A DNA stretch of 64,000 nucleotides from a virus: positions 22,792 through 86,791 of IMG/VR virus record IMGVR_UViG_3300027870_000001. The stretch is one strand, 5' to 3'. The notes under the pieces were generated by a model, which saw only the letters and a program-made list of their open reading frames with translations, was not told the origin of the DNA and did no database searches. The position numbers and the translations under genes are program-made. This document shows, piece after piece, positions 8,722 through 17,151 of the stretch (positions within the stretch are counted from its first letter, which is position 1; each line of letters begins with the position of its first letter).

Positions 8722-8743
8722 ACTGTCTCGGATCTGCTACGGT
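8722..8743 (+). promoter_or_regulatory. Dyad promoter copy 2 (leaderless)
   Basis: Left arm ACTGTCTCGGA, right arm TCTGCTACGGT. The -10 is TACGGT at 8738-8743, and seven nucleotides precede the ATG at 8751. It lies in the short gap after the terminase gene and opens the accessory region. Confidence 0.8.
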
Positions 8744-8750
8744 TACGGGT

Positions 8751-9266
8751 ATGGACGAACCCACAGCAACCATCACAGCCCCACCCGACGACCCCCGGAC
8801 GGTCATCGCCCTCGCCATCAACGATGACGACAGCGCCGGCCTCTCCGGGTTCGAGCTCACCCCCGACGAGGTAGCCGACGAGATCCTCGACCGGCTCACC
8901 AACGCCGGGTACACGATCCACCCGACCCCCCGGCTCCACACGGCCCGCGAGCTGCTCGCCAACATGGGGATCACCAACCCCGAGGTGCTCACCGACACCG
9001 ACGGCGCCGGCTGGGACTTCGACCGGCCCGCTGCCATCGCCCCCGCCTGGTCGGCCGACGACGGCGGGCTCCGGGTCTGGTGCGGCGGGCAGGCCCTGTT
9101 CACCCTCACCTGGCTCCAGGCCGACGGCCACCGAGCCAACCGTTCCCACGCCTACATCGTGATCGACACCCGCGACCTCGACGCCTGGCAGGCAGCCCGC
9201 CGAGCCGGTTCCACCCCGACCGGGGCGTGCCCGTCGCCCCGCATCCGCCTCGCCCAGGCCGGGTGA
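8751..9266 (+). CDS. Hypothetical protein, 171 aa
   Basis: First gene of the accessory region, predicted leaderless from the promoter at 8722-8743. The N-terminal MDEPT is followed by a LTPDEVADEILDRLTNAGY helix and an RELLANMGI motif. The C-terminal half is beta-rich. No known family. The MDEP/MDAP/MEAP-type N-terminus recurs in several leaderless genes of this window. Confidence 0.8.
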   Translation: MDEPTATITAPPDDPRTVIALAINDDDSAGLSGFELTPDEVADEILDRLTNAGYTIHPTPRLHTARELLANMGITNPEVLTDTDGAGWDFDRPAAIAPAWSADDGGLRVWCGGQALFTLTWLQADGHRANRSHAYIVIDTRDLDAWQAARRAGSTPTGACPSPRIRLAQAG

Positions 9267-9270
9267 CCCG

Positions 9271-9519
9271 ATGGCCAAGCTCACTCGCACCCAGGTGGCC
9301 GAGCTGCGCGCCATCCTCGCCGGGGCCGAAGCCGCCGACGACGACATCAACCGGCCCGATGTGGTCCTCATGGCCGTGAAGCCGACGGCGACCACCACCC
9401 TCGACGTGACCCTGCCCGACGGTCGGGTCGTCACCGAGGTGGCCAAGCATTCCCGCCCGTTCGTTCGCCTCGACGCCGCCACCACGGCCCTGGCCCGATT
9501 CATCGTGGAGCACTCATGA
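9271..9519 (+). CDS. Small hypothetical protein, 82 aa
   Basis: Compact protein with an N-terminal helix and a beta-rich C-terminal half. Its stop overlaps the next start by 4 bp (ATGA). No family recognised. Confidence 0.7.
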   Translation: MAKLTRTQVAELRAILAGAEAADDDINRPDVVLMAVKPTATTTLDVTLPDGRVVTEVAKHSRPFVRLDAATTALARFIVEHS

Positions 9520-9965
9520 CCCTGATCCTTGACCGCAAGAACCGTGACCCCGAACAGGTCCGGGAGTTCATGCCCGGCTACCTCGCTGCCCGCAACGAGC
9601 TCGGCGCGGCGCCCGGTGCTCTGGTGTACGACGCTGACCTCAAGGGCCGGATCCCCGGGATCGAAGGCCCCGACGAGGAAACAGCGATCTACTACCTCCA
9701 GACCCTCCACAAGCTCGACGCGCTCCAGGTCCAGATCGACGAGTACCTGGCCGAAGGCGGGGAGGTGATCACCCACCTCGACGAGCCGACGAAGTTCCGG
9801 TCGATCGTCCGCTACGGCTGGTACGTGGGCGGCACCGGCTGGCAGGAGTGGTCCGGTGCCCGGCTGTGCCCGAACAGCAAGGGTGTCCCGTCGTTCGTGC
9901 TCCCCAAGGGGAGCCGCACCCGCGGCCACTCCATCGACGGATCCAAGGTCATGGTGAAGCGATGA
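9516..9965 (+). CDS. Hypothetical protein, 149 aa
   Basis: Soluble mixed alpha/beta protein. Residues about 60-90 form a helix (LDALQVQIDEYLAE), and the C-terminal part has an aromatic YGWYVGGTGWQEW stretch. ATGA overlaps on both sides. No family recognised. Confidence 0.72.
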   Translation: MTLILDRKNRDPEQVREFMPGYLAARNELGAAPGALVYDADLKGRIPGIEGPDEETAIYYLQTLHKLDALQVQIDEYLAEGGEVITHLDEPTKFRSIVRYGWYVGGTGWQEWSGARLCPNSKGVPSFVLPKGSRTRGHSIDGSKVMVKR

Positions 9966-10300
9966 CTCGTCGGCACGTCGACCACGACAGGGTCGGGACC
10001 ACGACGCACCGGGCCACCGCGTACCGGTGGGACCCGGACCAGGACGACAACGAGGAGATCGCCGAGGCCGAACACTCCGATCTCGACAGCACCAAGGCCC
10101 TGGTCCTGGCCAACGCCCCGGCTGCCGAGTCGGTGCTCATCTACCGGGGCACCTACGAGTGGGACCCGGATCTTGACCACCACGAGGAAGGCGGCGCGGT
10201 CCGCTGGGTTACCTGGGTCCAGGACACCCACTGGTTCTGCAACGGGTATCCGACCGACGATCCGCTGGCGCCGTGGACGTGGGAGGAGGACCGGTGGTGA
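9962..10300 (+). CDS. Acidic Trp-rich hypothetical protein, 112 aa
   Basis: Starts in the ATGA overlap. It is rich in Asp, Glu, Trp and His and has two internal YxWDPDxDxxEE segments (YRWDPDQDDNEE and YEWDPDLDHHEE), a small internal repeat. No known family; the duplicated acidic motif could bind a metal. Confidence 0.72.
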   Translation: MTRRHVDHDRVGTTTHRATAYRWDPDQDDNEEIAEAEHSDLDSTKALVLANAPAAESVLIYRGTYEWDPDLDHHEEGGAVRWVTWVQDTHWFCNGYPTDDPLAPWTWEEDRW

Positions 10301-10311
10301 CCACCTCGCAC

Positions 10312-10334
10312 ACTGTCACCCCTCGTGCTACAGT
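10312..10334 (+). promoter_or_regulatory. Dyad promoter copy 3 (leaderless)
   Basis: Left arm ACTGTCACCCC, right arm CGTGCTACAGT, -10 TACAGT at 10329-10334. Seven nucleotides lie before the ATG at 10342. The same TCACCCCTCGTGC spacer recurs in copy 17 at 48744. Confidence 0.8.
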
Positions 10335-10341
10335 CACGGGC

Positions 10342-10863
10342 ATGGACGAACCTGAGACACCCACCACCCACCCGGCCCGCATGTACGCCCGGCTCACCGA
10401 CGGATCAGACGGCTGCTCCGCCGGCACCGCCATGGCCGAGACTGCCCTGTGCAGCGAGTGCATCACCCTCAACGAACACAACGGGGCGCTCGACACCGAA
10501 GGGCTGGTCGACTGCACCGGCAACGAGGCCCTGGAGTGCCAGAACTGCGGCCGGCACGACGCTGACGTCGCCGCCGAACCCGACGCCTCGACCTGGGCGG
10601 TGCCGCCCGAAGGCTGGCACCTCAAGCCCGGCCCCGAAGGCGGCGCGAACATCTACCACGACGGGGCCCTCGTCGCGGTCGTCACCGAAGCCCCAGCGGG
10701 TCGGGTCCTCGTGACCCAGACCATCATCGGCGGCGAGGAGCGGCCCCCCTGCGAGTACCGGGAGTACCGGGCCTCGGGGGTCGTGGTCACCCGCGACGCC
10801 TGGACCGTGTTCGCCGCCGAGCTGACGGTCCGCCCCGCAACGACAGCGACGGTCAGGCTGTGA
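10342..10863 (+). CDS. Cys-cluster hypothetical protein, 173 aa
   Basis: Predicted leaderless start, MDEPETP. Residues about 30-70 hold CSECITLNEHN and CQNCGRHD, two CxxC knuckles that could bind zinc. The C-terminal half is beta-rich. No family recognised. Confidence 0.75.
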   Translation: MDEPETPTTHPARMYARLTDGSDGCSAGTAMAETALCSECITLNEHNGALDTEGLVDCTGNEALECQNCGRHDADVAAEPDASTWAVPPEGWHLKPGPEGGANIYHDGALVAVVTEAPAGRVLVTQTIIGGEERPPCEYREYRASGVVVTRDAWTVFAAELTVRPATTATVRL

Positions 10864-11117
10864 ACGCCGTCAACGCCGCCCTGCCGTCCCCGCGAGGGCG
10901 GGGCGAGTTCCGCACCCGCACCTGGACCGCGAACGGTCCTGGAGCATCTGGGCGCACCTACGTGACGCTCCAGTACATGGCCGCACCCGACCACCCGGGC
11001 TACGGGGTCTGGGAGGACGTGACCACGTTCATCTCGCTCGACGCTGCCCACGAGTTCATCGAGAACCCACCGTCGTGGTGGACCAACCCCAACAGCGACG
11101 AGGTGCCCGATGCCTGA
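10860..11117 (+). CDS. Small hypothetical protein, 85 aa
   Basis: GTG start in a GTGA overlap. Beta-rich, with an aromatic C-terminal WWTNPNSDEVPDA. No family recognised; the end overlaps the next gene by 8 bp. Confidence 0.68.
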   Translation: MNAVNAALPSPRGRGEFRTRTWTANGPGASGRTYVTLQYMAAPDHPGYGVWEDVTTFISLDAAHEFIENPPSWWTNPNSDEVPDA

Positions 11118-11535
11118 GTTCCAGGTCACCCTCAACGAGCGGATCACCGCCGACACCTACGAGGAGGCCCGAGCTCAGATGGCCGGGCTGCTCTCCTCCG
11201 GTGGCCTGATCGACTGCACCCTCGCCCCCGTCGATGCCCTCCCCGTCTGGCCCGCCGAACGCCGCCTCGCCTACAGGCTGTGGCAGGTCCGGTACAACGA
11301 GGTCGGCCACCAGACCTTCGACATGCTGGCCCAGTTCGTGATCAGTGTCCTGGAGCTGGAGTTCACCGGGTACACGGTCATGGACCTCCGTGACGAGCTC
11401 GACTGGGCCATCCGCGACGCCGGCCCTCGGCCTCTCGCGGACGACTTCGCGTTCCGTGCCTGGTGCGAAGGGATCACCGACACCGTGGTCCGCGCCCTGC
11501 GGGTCGCCCAAGCCGAACACACCGGAGGGACGTGA
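11110..11535 (+). CDS. Hypothetical protein, 141 aa (paralogue of 11816 gene)
   Basis: The N-terminus MPEFQVTLNERITADTYEEA matches the pattern of the gene at 11816 (MPDYHVILSERVTADDEAEA), so the two share an N-terminal domain of about 25-60 residues and probably arose by local duplication. The rest is helical. No known function. Confidence 0.75.
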   Translation: MPEFQVTLNERITADTYEEARAQMAGLLSSGGLIDCTLAPVDALPVWPAERRLAYRLWQVRYNEVGHQTFDMLAQFVISVLELEFTGYTVMDLRDELDWAIRDAGPRPLADDFAFRAWCEGITDTVVRALRVAQAEHTGGT

Positions 11536-11816
11536 TGGTCGACGAGAGTGAACGCATCTGGTGGGCCACGTGCACTCCACCACCACCCGACGACGACCCG
11601 GTCCCCGGTGGGGTGGCGTGGACGAAGTGGCGCCAAGACCTCATGGCCGCGGTCGTCGACCAGCTCGACCGCGACGCCGAAACCCGCCCCGACCCGACGA
11701 CCAGGATCTGGCAGTTCGGGTCGTTCCTCCCGTCGCCCGGCTGCGACCCCGACGACAACACGATCCTCGCCCTCACCACGATCAGAGCCAACCCCAACAA
11801 CGAAACGAGCACCTGA
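11535..11816 (+). CDS. Small hypothetical protein, 93 aa
   Basis: Its ATG overlaps the previous stop by one base (TGATG), and it ends in the same kind of overlap with the next gene. Contains WWATCTPPPPDDDPVPGG and a helical centre. It is sandwiched between the two paralogues. No family recognised. Confidence 0.68.
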   Translation: MVDESERIWWATCTPPPPDDDPVPGGVAWTKWRQDLMAAVVDQLDRDAETRPDPTTRIWQFGSFLPSPGCDPDDNTILALTTIRANPNNETST

Positions 11817-12379
11817 TGCCCGACTACCACGTGATCCTGTCCGAACGGGTCACCGCCGACGACGAGGCCGAGGCCATCGACGAGATGCGCGCCATCATCG
11901 ACCGCGGTGTCCCCGACAGCGACTTCACCGTCGACGTCGACCCCGCCGACCCGGCGTCCCCGACGTCGCTCGCCATCCTGGTCGCGACCCTCGCCGCCTG
12001 GCCGACGAGCGGCGACCAGACCGCCCGGGTCCAGTGGCTCACCGAAGCCAACCGGGCCATCGAACGGCAGCTTTGCCTCGCCGCCTTGGAAGCGATCGCG
12101 GCGCTCACCCCGGCCCGGTTCCTCCAGGTCGAGGACTCGGACCAGACCCTCGGGGAGCTGGCCTGGTACGGGTTCACCGACGGGGCCGAGCTCGACCGGG
12201 ACGACGGCGACGAACGCGACGCCGACGACGAGGTCGTCGACGAGGTCCGGGAGCTGATCGTGTGGTGCAATGACGGCACCCGCGACACGTGGCTCCCGTT
12301 CTTCCAAGGCCGGTCGTCGCGGCGTGAAGGGAACCGGGGGCTCATCGACCTCGGCAAGATCAGGGAGCGCACAGCATGA
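11816..12379 (+). CDS. Hypothetical protein, 187 aa (paralogue of 11110 gene)
   Basis: Shares the N-terminal beta-strand and helix pattern of the gene at 11110. The middle is helical, then a very acidic stretch (DGDERDADDEVVDEVRE), and the tail is basic. The acidic/basic split suggests a nucleic-acid or protein-binding adaptor, but no family is recognised. Confidence 0.73.
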   Translation: MPDYHVILSERVTADDEAEAIDEMRAIIDRGVPDSDFTVDVDPADPASPTSLAILVATLAAWPTSGDQTARVQWLTEANRAIERQLCLAALEAIAALTPARFLQVEDSDQTLGELAWYGFTDGAELDRDDGDERDADDEVVDEVRELIVWCNDGTRDTWLPFFQGRSSRREGNRGLIDLGKIRERTA

Positions 12380-12738
12380 AGGAGTACCGAGACGTGAAGA
12401 CCCGGTGCCCGCACGGCTGCCGAGGTGACCTCGACAACGCGACGGGCCAAGCGGACTTCGTGACCTGCACCGTGTGCGGTGACGAGTGGACCCCGGAGCT
12501 GGTCGACTGGCTCCTCAGCCCGTCCCAGGCCGAGGCCCTCGCGATCCTCGTTCACCAGACCGAACGGCGCGGCAGGTACGCCTGCTGGCCGACGAACAAG
12601 AACGACGCGGAGGTCGGGGCGGTGGCCACCGGGTCGGTCGGGGTGCTCGCCGCGTCCGAGCTGGCCAAGCCCGGCAACGCCGGCTACTGGATGGCCACCG
12701 ACCTCGGGATCGCGGTCCACCAAGCGAGGGCAGCATGA
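12376..12738 (+). CDS. Zinc-ribbon-like hypothetical protein, 120 aa
   Basis: CPHGCRG near residue 11 and CTVCGDEW near residue 31 form two paired Cys knuckles, a probable zinc ribbon. A helical C-terminal half follows (LLSPSQAEALAILVHQTERRGRYACW). Such small zinc-ribbon proteins often bind nucleic acid or polymerase, but the role here is not known. Confidence 0.72.
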   Translation: MKEYRDVKTRCPHGCRGDLDNATGQADFVTCTVCGDEWTPELVDWLLSPSQAEALAILVHQTERRGRYACWPTNKNDAEVGAVATGSVGVLAASELAKPGNAGYWMATDLGIAVHQARAA

Positions 12739-13355
12739 ACGACGTGCCGGCTGTGGCGGTGACCCGAACCTTCGACCAGACCATGGCCGCGGTGTCGGGG
12801 CTCGCCGGGCCACTCATCGACCCGACCCGGTTCGGGCACCCCAACGACCTGACCGCCCCCACCACCTACCCGCAGCCCGACACCTGGCGCGACCCGATCG
12901 AGTTCGACAGCGAGGTCCGAGCGATGCGCGCCTGGGCCAAGCCCCTCGTCGCCGCCATCCAGTACCGGACCATGGACTACAGCCGCCAGACCGGCCCACC
13001 CCCAGCCACCGGCGCCTGGTCGTTCCACCTCGACCCGTGGGCGATGACCGTCGTCTCGGTCGAGGCGATGTTCCTGTCGACCAGCCAAGCCTCCGTCGCT
13101 GACCATCCGAACCCCGACGCCTTCGCCACGGTGACGGTGTCGCAGCACGCCTCGCTCCTCCGGGCATGGGCCTACCGCACCGGCCCACCCGACGCCCCTG
13201 GCCCCGAGGCGGAACGGGCCCTGTACCTGGAGATTTGGGAGGCGATCAACCGCATCGAGTCCCATGAGCGCATGGAGCACTTCAAGGTGTACGGGGTCCC
13301 GGTGTTCGACCCTCACCCGTCCGGTTCGTCGTCGCCGGCCCCGTGGCACCCATGA
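12735..13355 (+). CDS. Hypothetical protein, 206 aa
   Basis: Soluble, with no Cys cluster. The middle contains a long helical segment with many aromatics, and the end is flexible and Pro/Ser-rich. ATGA overlap on both sides. No family recognised. Confidence 0.72.
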   Translation: MNDVPAVAVTRTFDQTMAAVSGLAGPLIDPTRFGHPNDLTAPTTYPQPDTWRDPIEFDSEVRAMRAWAKPLVAAIQYRTMDYSRQTGPPPATGAWSFHLDPWAMTVVSVEAMFLSTSQASVADHPNPDAFATVTVSQHASLLRAWAYRTGPPDAPGPEAERALYLEIWEAINRIESHERMEHFKVYGVPVFDPHPSGSSSPAPWHP

Positions 13356-13675
13356 CCGGCTGGCAGCTCCCCGGGCTCCCCCAGCTCCGCACCTGGGTCG
13401 ACGACGAGTTGGAGCGCCTCTCGGACGAGCTGTACGTGCCGCTGGCCGAAGGTGTCGAGGGCCGGCTCGACGACCAGGGCCGGTACCTCGTGCTGATCGG
13501 GATCCGGGCCACGACCCCTCGGGTGCCGGGCGCGGTCGGCCGCTACCTCGACGGTCTGCCACGGGACTGGCCGGTCATGGTGCCGTACGTCATCAACCCG
13601 CGGCTCGCGGGGATGCTGGAGCGCCGCGGGTTCTTCGAGCTCGACCGGGGCGACGGCGTCTGGGTTCGGCCGTGA
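13352..13675 (+). CDS. Hypothetical protein, 107 aa
   Basis: Beta-rich small protein containing GRYLVLIGIRATTPRVPGAVGRYLD, with a hydrophobic core pattern at its C-terminal end. It overlaps the next GTG start by 4 bp. No family recognised. Confidence 0.68.
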   Translation: MTGWQLPGLPQLRTWVDDELERLSDELYVPLAEGVEGRLDDQGRYLVLIGIRATTPRVPGAVGRYLDGLPRDWPVMVPYVINPRLAGMLERRGFFELDRGDGVWVRP

Positions 13676-13950
13676 AGATGACCTCGGACGACGTCGCCTA
13701 CCGGGAGAAGATCCGCGACCGGATCCGTCGCCGCCGGCCGGGGATCAGCTCGCAGCAGATGGCGGTCACCGCCCGTGCGTTGCAGCTCCTCCTCCAAGAC
13801 GCGGACGAGGCGACGGCGTTGCGGGCCGAGGTCGCCTGGTATCGGGCCAGGTTGGAGCGGGGTGCGTGGATGCCCGATGGGATGCCGCTCCCCACGGACC
13901 CGCCTGAGCCGCCGCCGTCGGGGGACACCCGACCCCGGATGGTCCTCTGA
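13672..13950 (+). CDS. Basic helical hypothetical protein, 92 aa
   Basis: I chose the GTG start for its GTGA overlap; an ATG two codons later is possible. The N-terminus is strongly basic (REKIRDRIRRRRPG) and is followed by helices with a coiled-coil-like stretch and a Pro-rich tail. Possibly nucleic-acid binding; no family recognised. Confidence 0.65.
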   Translation: MKMTSDDVAYREKIRDRIRRRRPGISSQQMAVTARALQLLLQDADEATALRAEVAWYRARLERGAWMPDGMPLPTDPPEPPPSGDTRPRMVL

Positions 13951-13964
13951 CCCCGCCTTGCCTC

Positions 13965-13986
13965 ACTGTCTCGGATCAGCTACAGT
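13965..13986 (+). promoter_or_regulatory. Dyad promoter copy 4 (leaderless)
   Basis: -35 TTGCCT at 13958-13963, a 17-bp spacer containing left arm ACTGTCTCGGA, and -10 TACAGT at 13981-13986. Seven nucleotides precede the ATG at 13994. One of the best-formed members because the -35 is also recognisable. Confidence 0.85.
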
Positions 13987-13993
13987 TCCAGCC

Positions 13994-14224
13994 ATGTACG
14001 CATCGCACCTGAACTTCGGAACCGACACCCTGATCGACGTCCCCCAAGACGCCCGCACCGGCCCAGCCGAACACGTCATGATCGTCCAGATCATCGACGG
14101 CCCCTACCGAGGCGAGATCGTCGCCACCGTCGGCATCAACGACGAGGCCCTCTACTGCGTCGACCCCACCAAGACCGACGACCAGCTCGACATCGCCTGC
14201 TCCGCCCTGATCCAAGGGTTCTGA
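13994..14224 (+). CDS. Small hypothetical protein, 76 aa
   Basis: Predicted leaderless. A compact beta-rich protein (VMIVQIIDGPYRGEIVATVG) that looks like a single small barrel domain. No family recognised. Four nucleotides separate it from the ASCH gene. Confidence 0.75.
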   Translation: MYASHLNFGTDTLIDVPQDARTGPAEHVMIVQIIDGPYRGEIVATVGINDEALYCVDPTKTDDQLDIACSALIQGF

Positions 14225-14228
14225 CCCC

Positions 14229-14744
14229 ATGGACGAGGTGCGGGCCATCACCCTCAAGCAGCCGTGGGGATGGGCCATCACCCACGCCGGGAAGCGGATC
14301 GAGAACCGACCGACCCTGTGGAAGTACCGGGGCATCCTTCTCATCCACGTCGGGGCCGGCTGGGACACCGACGGCCAACGCGACCAGCGAGTCCTGGAGG
14401 CGTTCCAGGCCCAACGGCCCGGCGAACGATGCTGGCCATCGAGCTTCACGTCGTCCGCGATCGTGGCCCGCAGCCGCCTGGTCGACGTCCACCACGCGAC
14501 CGCCCGCTGCTACATGGGCGGCTGCGCCCCGTGGGGAGCGATGTACCCGAAGGCCACCCACCTCGTGCTGGCCGACCTGGAGGTGCTGCCCGTGCCGATC
14601 AGGTGGCGGCAGGGAGCCCTCGGACTCTGGCGTCCACCCCCACACCTGATCGCCGCGGTCGACCGCGACCTCGCCGGCTCGCTGGAGGAGTACGCCGACG
14701 AGGTCGCGGCCCGGCGCGCCGAACTCCAGGAGCCGGGATCGTGA
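14229..14744 (+). CDS. ASCH-domain protein
   Basis: 171 residues. The N-terminal signature ITLKQPWGWAITHAGKRIENR, followed by YRGILLIHVG, is the conserved core of the ASCH (PUA-related) domain, which binds RNA or modified nucleotides. A Cys-containing insert around residues 95-105 precedes the C-terminal strand. Phage ASCH proteins are widespread, but their partner RNAs are mostly unknown. Confidence 0.87.
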   Translation: MDEVRAITLKQPWGWAITHAGKRIENRPTLWKYRGILLIHVGAGWDTDGQRDQRVLEAFQAQRPGERCWPSSFTSSAIVARSRLVDVHHATARCYMGGCAPWGAMYPKATHLVLADLEVLPVPIRWRQGALGLWRPPPHLIAAVDRDLAGSLEEYADEVAARRAELQEPGS

Positions 14745-14923
14745 GCGGTGACGGGTGGCGGTGCCGGCGTTGTGGCTCGGCCCGCTGGGTCCAGGTGTCG
14801 CTCACCGGCCCCGTCTCGATGGGCGGCAAGCCGATCGCCCAGTGCGTGCCGTGCGGCGCCTACGGCGACCTCCCCAAGGCCGAGCCCGAGCCGACGACCG
14901 TCTGGACGGAGCCGACATCGTGA
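14741..14923 (+). CDS. Zinc-ribbon protein, 60 aa
   Basis: GTG start in a GTGA overlap with the ASCH gene. CRRCGSARW and CVPCGAYGD form two CxxC pairs about 28 residues apart, a classic zinc ribbon. It is the whole protein apart from a short tail. Probably a nucleic-acid or protein-binding module working with its coupled neighbours. Confidence 0.72.
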   Translation: MSGDGWRCRRCGSARWVQVSLTGPVSMGGKPIAQCVPCGAYGDLPKAEPEPTTVWTEPTS

Positions 14924-15324
14924 TGCACCTCGTCGCCCTCGACGGCTACCCGACCACCGACCGGCGCACCCTCCACGTGGCACGGGTCGACGGCTACGAG
15001 GTGCCGGTCCTCCGAGCCCCTGGACCCGACACGCCCCGCGGCCACCAGGGCGCGGAGCGGATCGGGCGCGCCACGATCACCCGGCACGACCGGAAGACCG
15101 GGCTCCACTGGTCCCGGGCGGAGCTGTGGGCGGAGACGTTCGTCGCCGTGCCCCCGGGCTGGTGGCTGTCCCCGTCGATCGCCGGCACGTTCCAAGGCGT
15201 CGAGGTCGAGGATGCCCCCCTGGCGATCTGCGTCCTGGGTGCGAAAGTCCAGGGGCTCACCCTCGCCCCCGTGTCGTCGTGGCCGTGGCCATGCGAACCG
15301 CCACCCGTGACCCCTCCGTCCTGA
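14923..15324 (+). CDS. Hypothetical protein, 133 aa
   Basis: The ATG overlaps the zinc-ribbon stop by one base. Beta-rich, including HWSRAELWAETFVAVPPGWW, with a Pro-rich end. No family recognised. The last bases of the gene touch the next dyad promoter. Confidence 0.7.
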   Translation: MHLVALDGYPTTDRRTLHVARVDGYEVPVLRAPGPDTPRGHQGAERIGRATITRHDRKTGLHWSRAELWAETFVAVPPGWWLSPSIAGTFQGVEVEDAPLAICVLGAKVQGLTLAPVSSWPWPCEPPPVTPPS

Positions 15325-15345
15325 CCGTCTCGGATCGGCTACAGT
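15324..15345 (+). promoter_or_regulatory. Dyad promoter copy 5 (with leader)
   Basis: Left arm ACCGTCTCGGA, right arm TCGGCTACAGT, -10 TACAGT at 15340-15345. Unlike most copies it is followed by a leader of about 30 nt with a GGAG ribosome site at 15371-15374, before the ATG at 15382. Confidence 0.8.
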
Positions 15346-15370
15346 AAGCCGTTCCTCCCAGTCCCAACCT

Positions 15371-15397
15371 GGAGCCCCAACATGACCGACCTGCCCC
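15371..15397 (+). repeat. Translation-initiation repeat, copy A
   Basis: A 27-nt block beginning GGAGCCCCAACATGACC contains the ribosome site, spacer, start codon and first codons (MTDLP). It is identical at 26331-26357 and 29588-29614. Outside it, the proteins are not obviously related. Confidence 0.85.
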
Positions 15398-16125
15398 ACC
15401 CGTTCGACGCCATCGCCCTCGGTGCCGCCGAGTACGGATCGCTCACCGGCCGCGACCTCGCCGCCGCCTACGGCTCGGAGACGGTGAACAACGCCCGAGC
15501 CGTGCTGCCCTTCGGCAGCGTCCGGTCCTACGTCGCGGCGTACTCGATGCTCAGCGAGGTGATCGCCGCCCTGCTCGCCGCTGACCCCGAGGAGGACACC
15601 GACGAGGACGTGCGCGACATGGTGCTGCGCCGCACCCTCGCGGAAGCGGTCGTGTCGGCTCTGCCCCGCGACGTCCACGCCGACATGGGCGCGGCCCCCG
15701 GCCCGTGGGAATCGTGGCTCCTCGTCGACCGGGACGGCGAGGTGACCGGCGACGAGTTCCTCAACGAGTGGACGGGTGACCGGTCCTGGGAGTCGACCCT
15801 GGCCATGTACTCGATGCTCGGCTACCAAGGGTTCCGGCACCGGCACGAGGTGCCGGTCACGTCGACGCGGCTCAAGGTGATGATCGCGGACGGCACCGTG
15901 CCCCTCGTGCCGCTCCCCACGATGGTGCAGGACCGCCAGGATCGCTCCGAGACGCCCTCCGAGCCTGTCCCGCCCCATCCGCCCCACGACGGGGCCGGCG
16001 CCCCTGAGGTCGAGTCGCTCGACGACGTCCTCACCAACGGCCGGATCCCCGACATCGAGATCCTCGGCCCCCACCACGATCAGGCCATCATCGACGACCC
16101 GCTCCTCGGAGAAGCCCGGCCGTGA
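15382..16125 (+). CDS. Hypothetical protein, 247 aa
   Basis: Begins MTDLPHP within the initiation repeat. The N-terminal part is helical (LGAAEYGSLTGRDLAAAYG), and the middle is acidic with DPEEDTDEDVRD. The C-terminal third is Pro-rich and disordered. No enzyme motif or membrane segment; no family recognised. Confidence 0.75.
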   Translation: MTDLPHPFDAIALGAAEYGSLTGRDLAAAYGSETVNNARAVLPFGSVRSYVAAYSMLSEVIAALLAADPEEDTDEDVRDMVLRRTLAEAVVSALPRDVHADMGAAPGPWESWLLVDRDGEVTGDEFLNEWTGDRSWESTLAMYSMLGYQGFRHRHEVPVTSTRLKVMIADGTVPLVPLPTMVQDRQDRSETPSEPVPPHPPHDGAGAPEVESLDDVLTNGRIPDIEILGPHHDQAIIDDPLLGEARP

Positions 16126-16481
16126 CCTACAGCCACGCCCCCGGCCTCGGGATCCGTCTCGCCCAGATGGCGGAGCGTGCCTCGGTCCCTGGCCACCAGC
16201 TCACCCTCGTCCCCGAAGACCCACCCGAGCTGCACAACGCGACCACCTACGGGACCGTCGTCCACACCGCCGAGCTCGAAGACGGCGTCGGCAACCCAGT
16301 GGTCGTCGAAGCCCTCACCGAGATCCGAGGCGAGTGGCCGAACCCGTGGATCCGGGCCACGTGCTCATGCGGCTGGTCCGCCACCCGCCGCGACCGGTTC
16401 ACGATCGAGGAGAACGCGATCCACCACTGGCGCACCCACCACCTCAACCCCACCCTCGCTACGGAGGCCACCCCAACATGA
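16122..16481 (+). CDS. Hypothetical protein, 119 aa, possible zinc finger
   Basis: GTG start in a GTGA overlap. The C-terminal half contains ATCSCGWSATRRDRF, then H-HxxxHH, a Cys/His arrangement found in small actinophage proteins that may bind zinc. The N-terminal half is beta-rich. No function known. Confidence 0.7.
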   Translation: MTYSHAPGLGIRLAQMAERASVPGHQLTLVPEDPPELHNATTYGTVVHTAELEDGVGNPVVVEALTEIRGEWPNPWIRATCSCGWSATRRDRFTIEENAIHHWRTHHLNPTLATEATPT

Positions 16482-16864
16482 CCGACCTGCACCTCGTCGA
16501 AGCCCCACCCGGGCTCCCCGAAGTCGACCGCCTGGTCGACCTGCCCCACCCCGACCCCGAGATCCCGGCGTCGCTGCTGTTCCGGTTCTGGCCCGCCGGC
16601 CAAGCCTGGGCCCGCCGCCTCCCCGGCGACGACGACCGGTACGTCGCCGTGGTCCCGAAGCTCTACACGTGGGCGCTCATCGTCGGCACCGTCAACGACG
16701 AGTCCGGGTTCCGTGACCGCTGGTGCTACGAGGGGCTCCTCTCCGCGGTGCTCGCCGCCTCAGTGTGGGACGGGCGGGGCGAACCTGACGGCTGGCACCG
16801 CCACCCCGCCACCGGCCGACGCCGCACCCACGGCGACCCGACCACGGAGTACATCGCACCATGA
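16478..16864 (+). CDS. Hypothetical protein, 128 aa
   Basis: Starts MTDLHLVEAP in a CCCCAACATGACCGACCTG context close to the initiation repeat. The centre (VVPKLYTWALIVGTVNDESGF and RWCYE) looks like one globular domain, with a basic C-terminus. No family recognised. Confidence 0.72.
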   Translation: MTDLHLVEAPPGLPEVDRLVDLPHPDPEIPASLLFRFWPAGQAWARRLPGDDDRYVAVVPKLYTWALIVGTVNDESGFRDRWCYEGLLSAVLAASVWDGRGEPDGWHRHPATGRRRTHGDPTTEYIAP

Positions 16865-17151
16865 CCGACCCCCAGACCCAAGTCGAACTGTGGTCCCTCG
16901 ACCCCACCTACGGGCAGCCCGTGTGGAACGGCGGCGGCGAGGCCCCGTACTCATTCCGCGAAGCCAACTCGCCCTGCTCCGACGGCGACGAGGAGGTCCC
17001 GGCCAACGAGTGGATCGTCGAACGTGACGAGGACGGGCACCTCATGGCCGTCTGCTACTCCGAGGACGACGCAGCCCAGATCACCGCCATGCTGTGCCGG
17101 GCGCTCGGACCTCAACCAGGCCACGACCTGCTCGACGAGGGCCCGACGTGA
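16861..17151 (+). CDS. Small hypothetical protein, 96 aa
   Basis: Acidic small protein in an ATGA-coupled chain, containing NEWIVERDEDGHLMAVCYSEDDAAQI. No family recognised. Confidence 0.68.
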   Translation: MTDPQTQVELWSLDPTYGQPVWNGGGEAPYSFREANSPCSDGDEEVPANEWIVERDEDGHLMAVCYSEDDAAQITAMLCRALGPQPGHDLLDEGPT

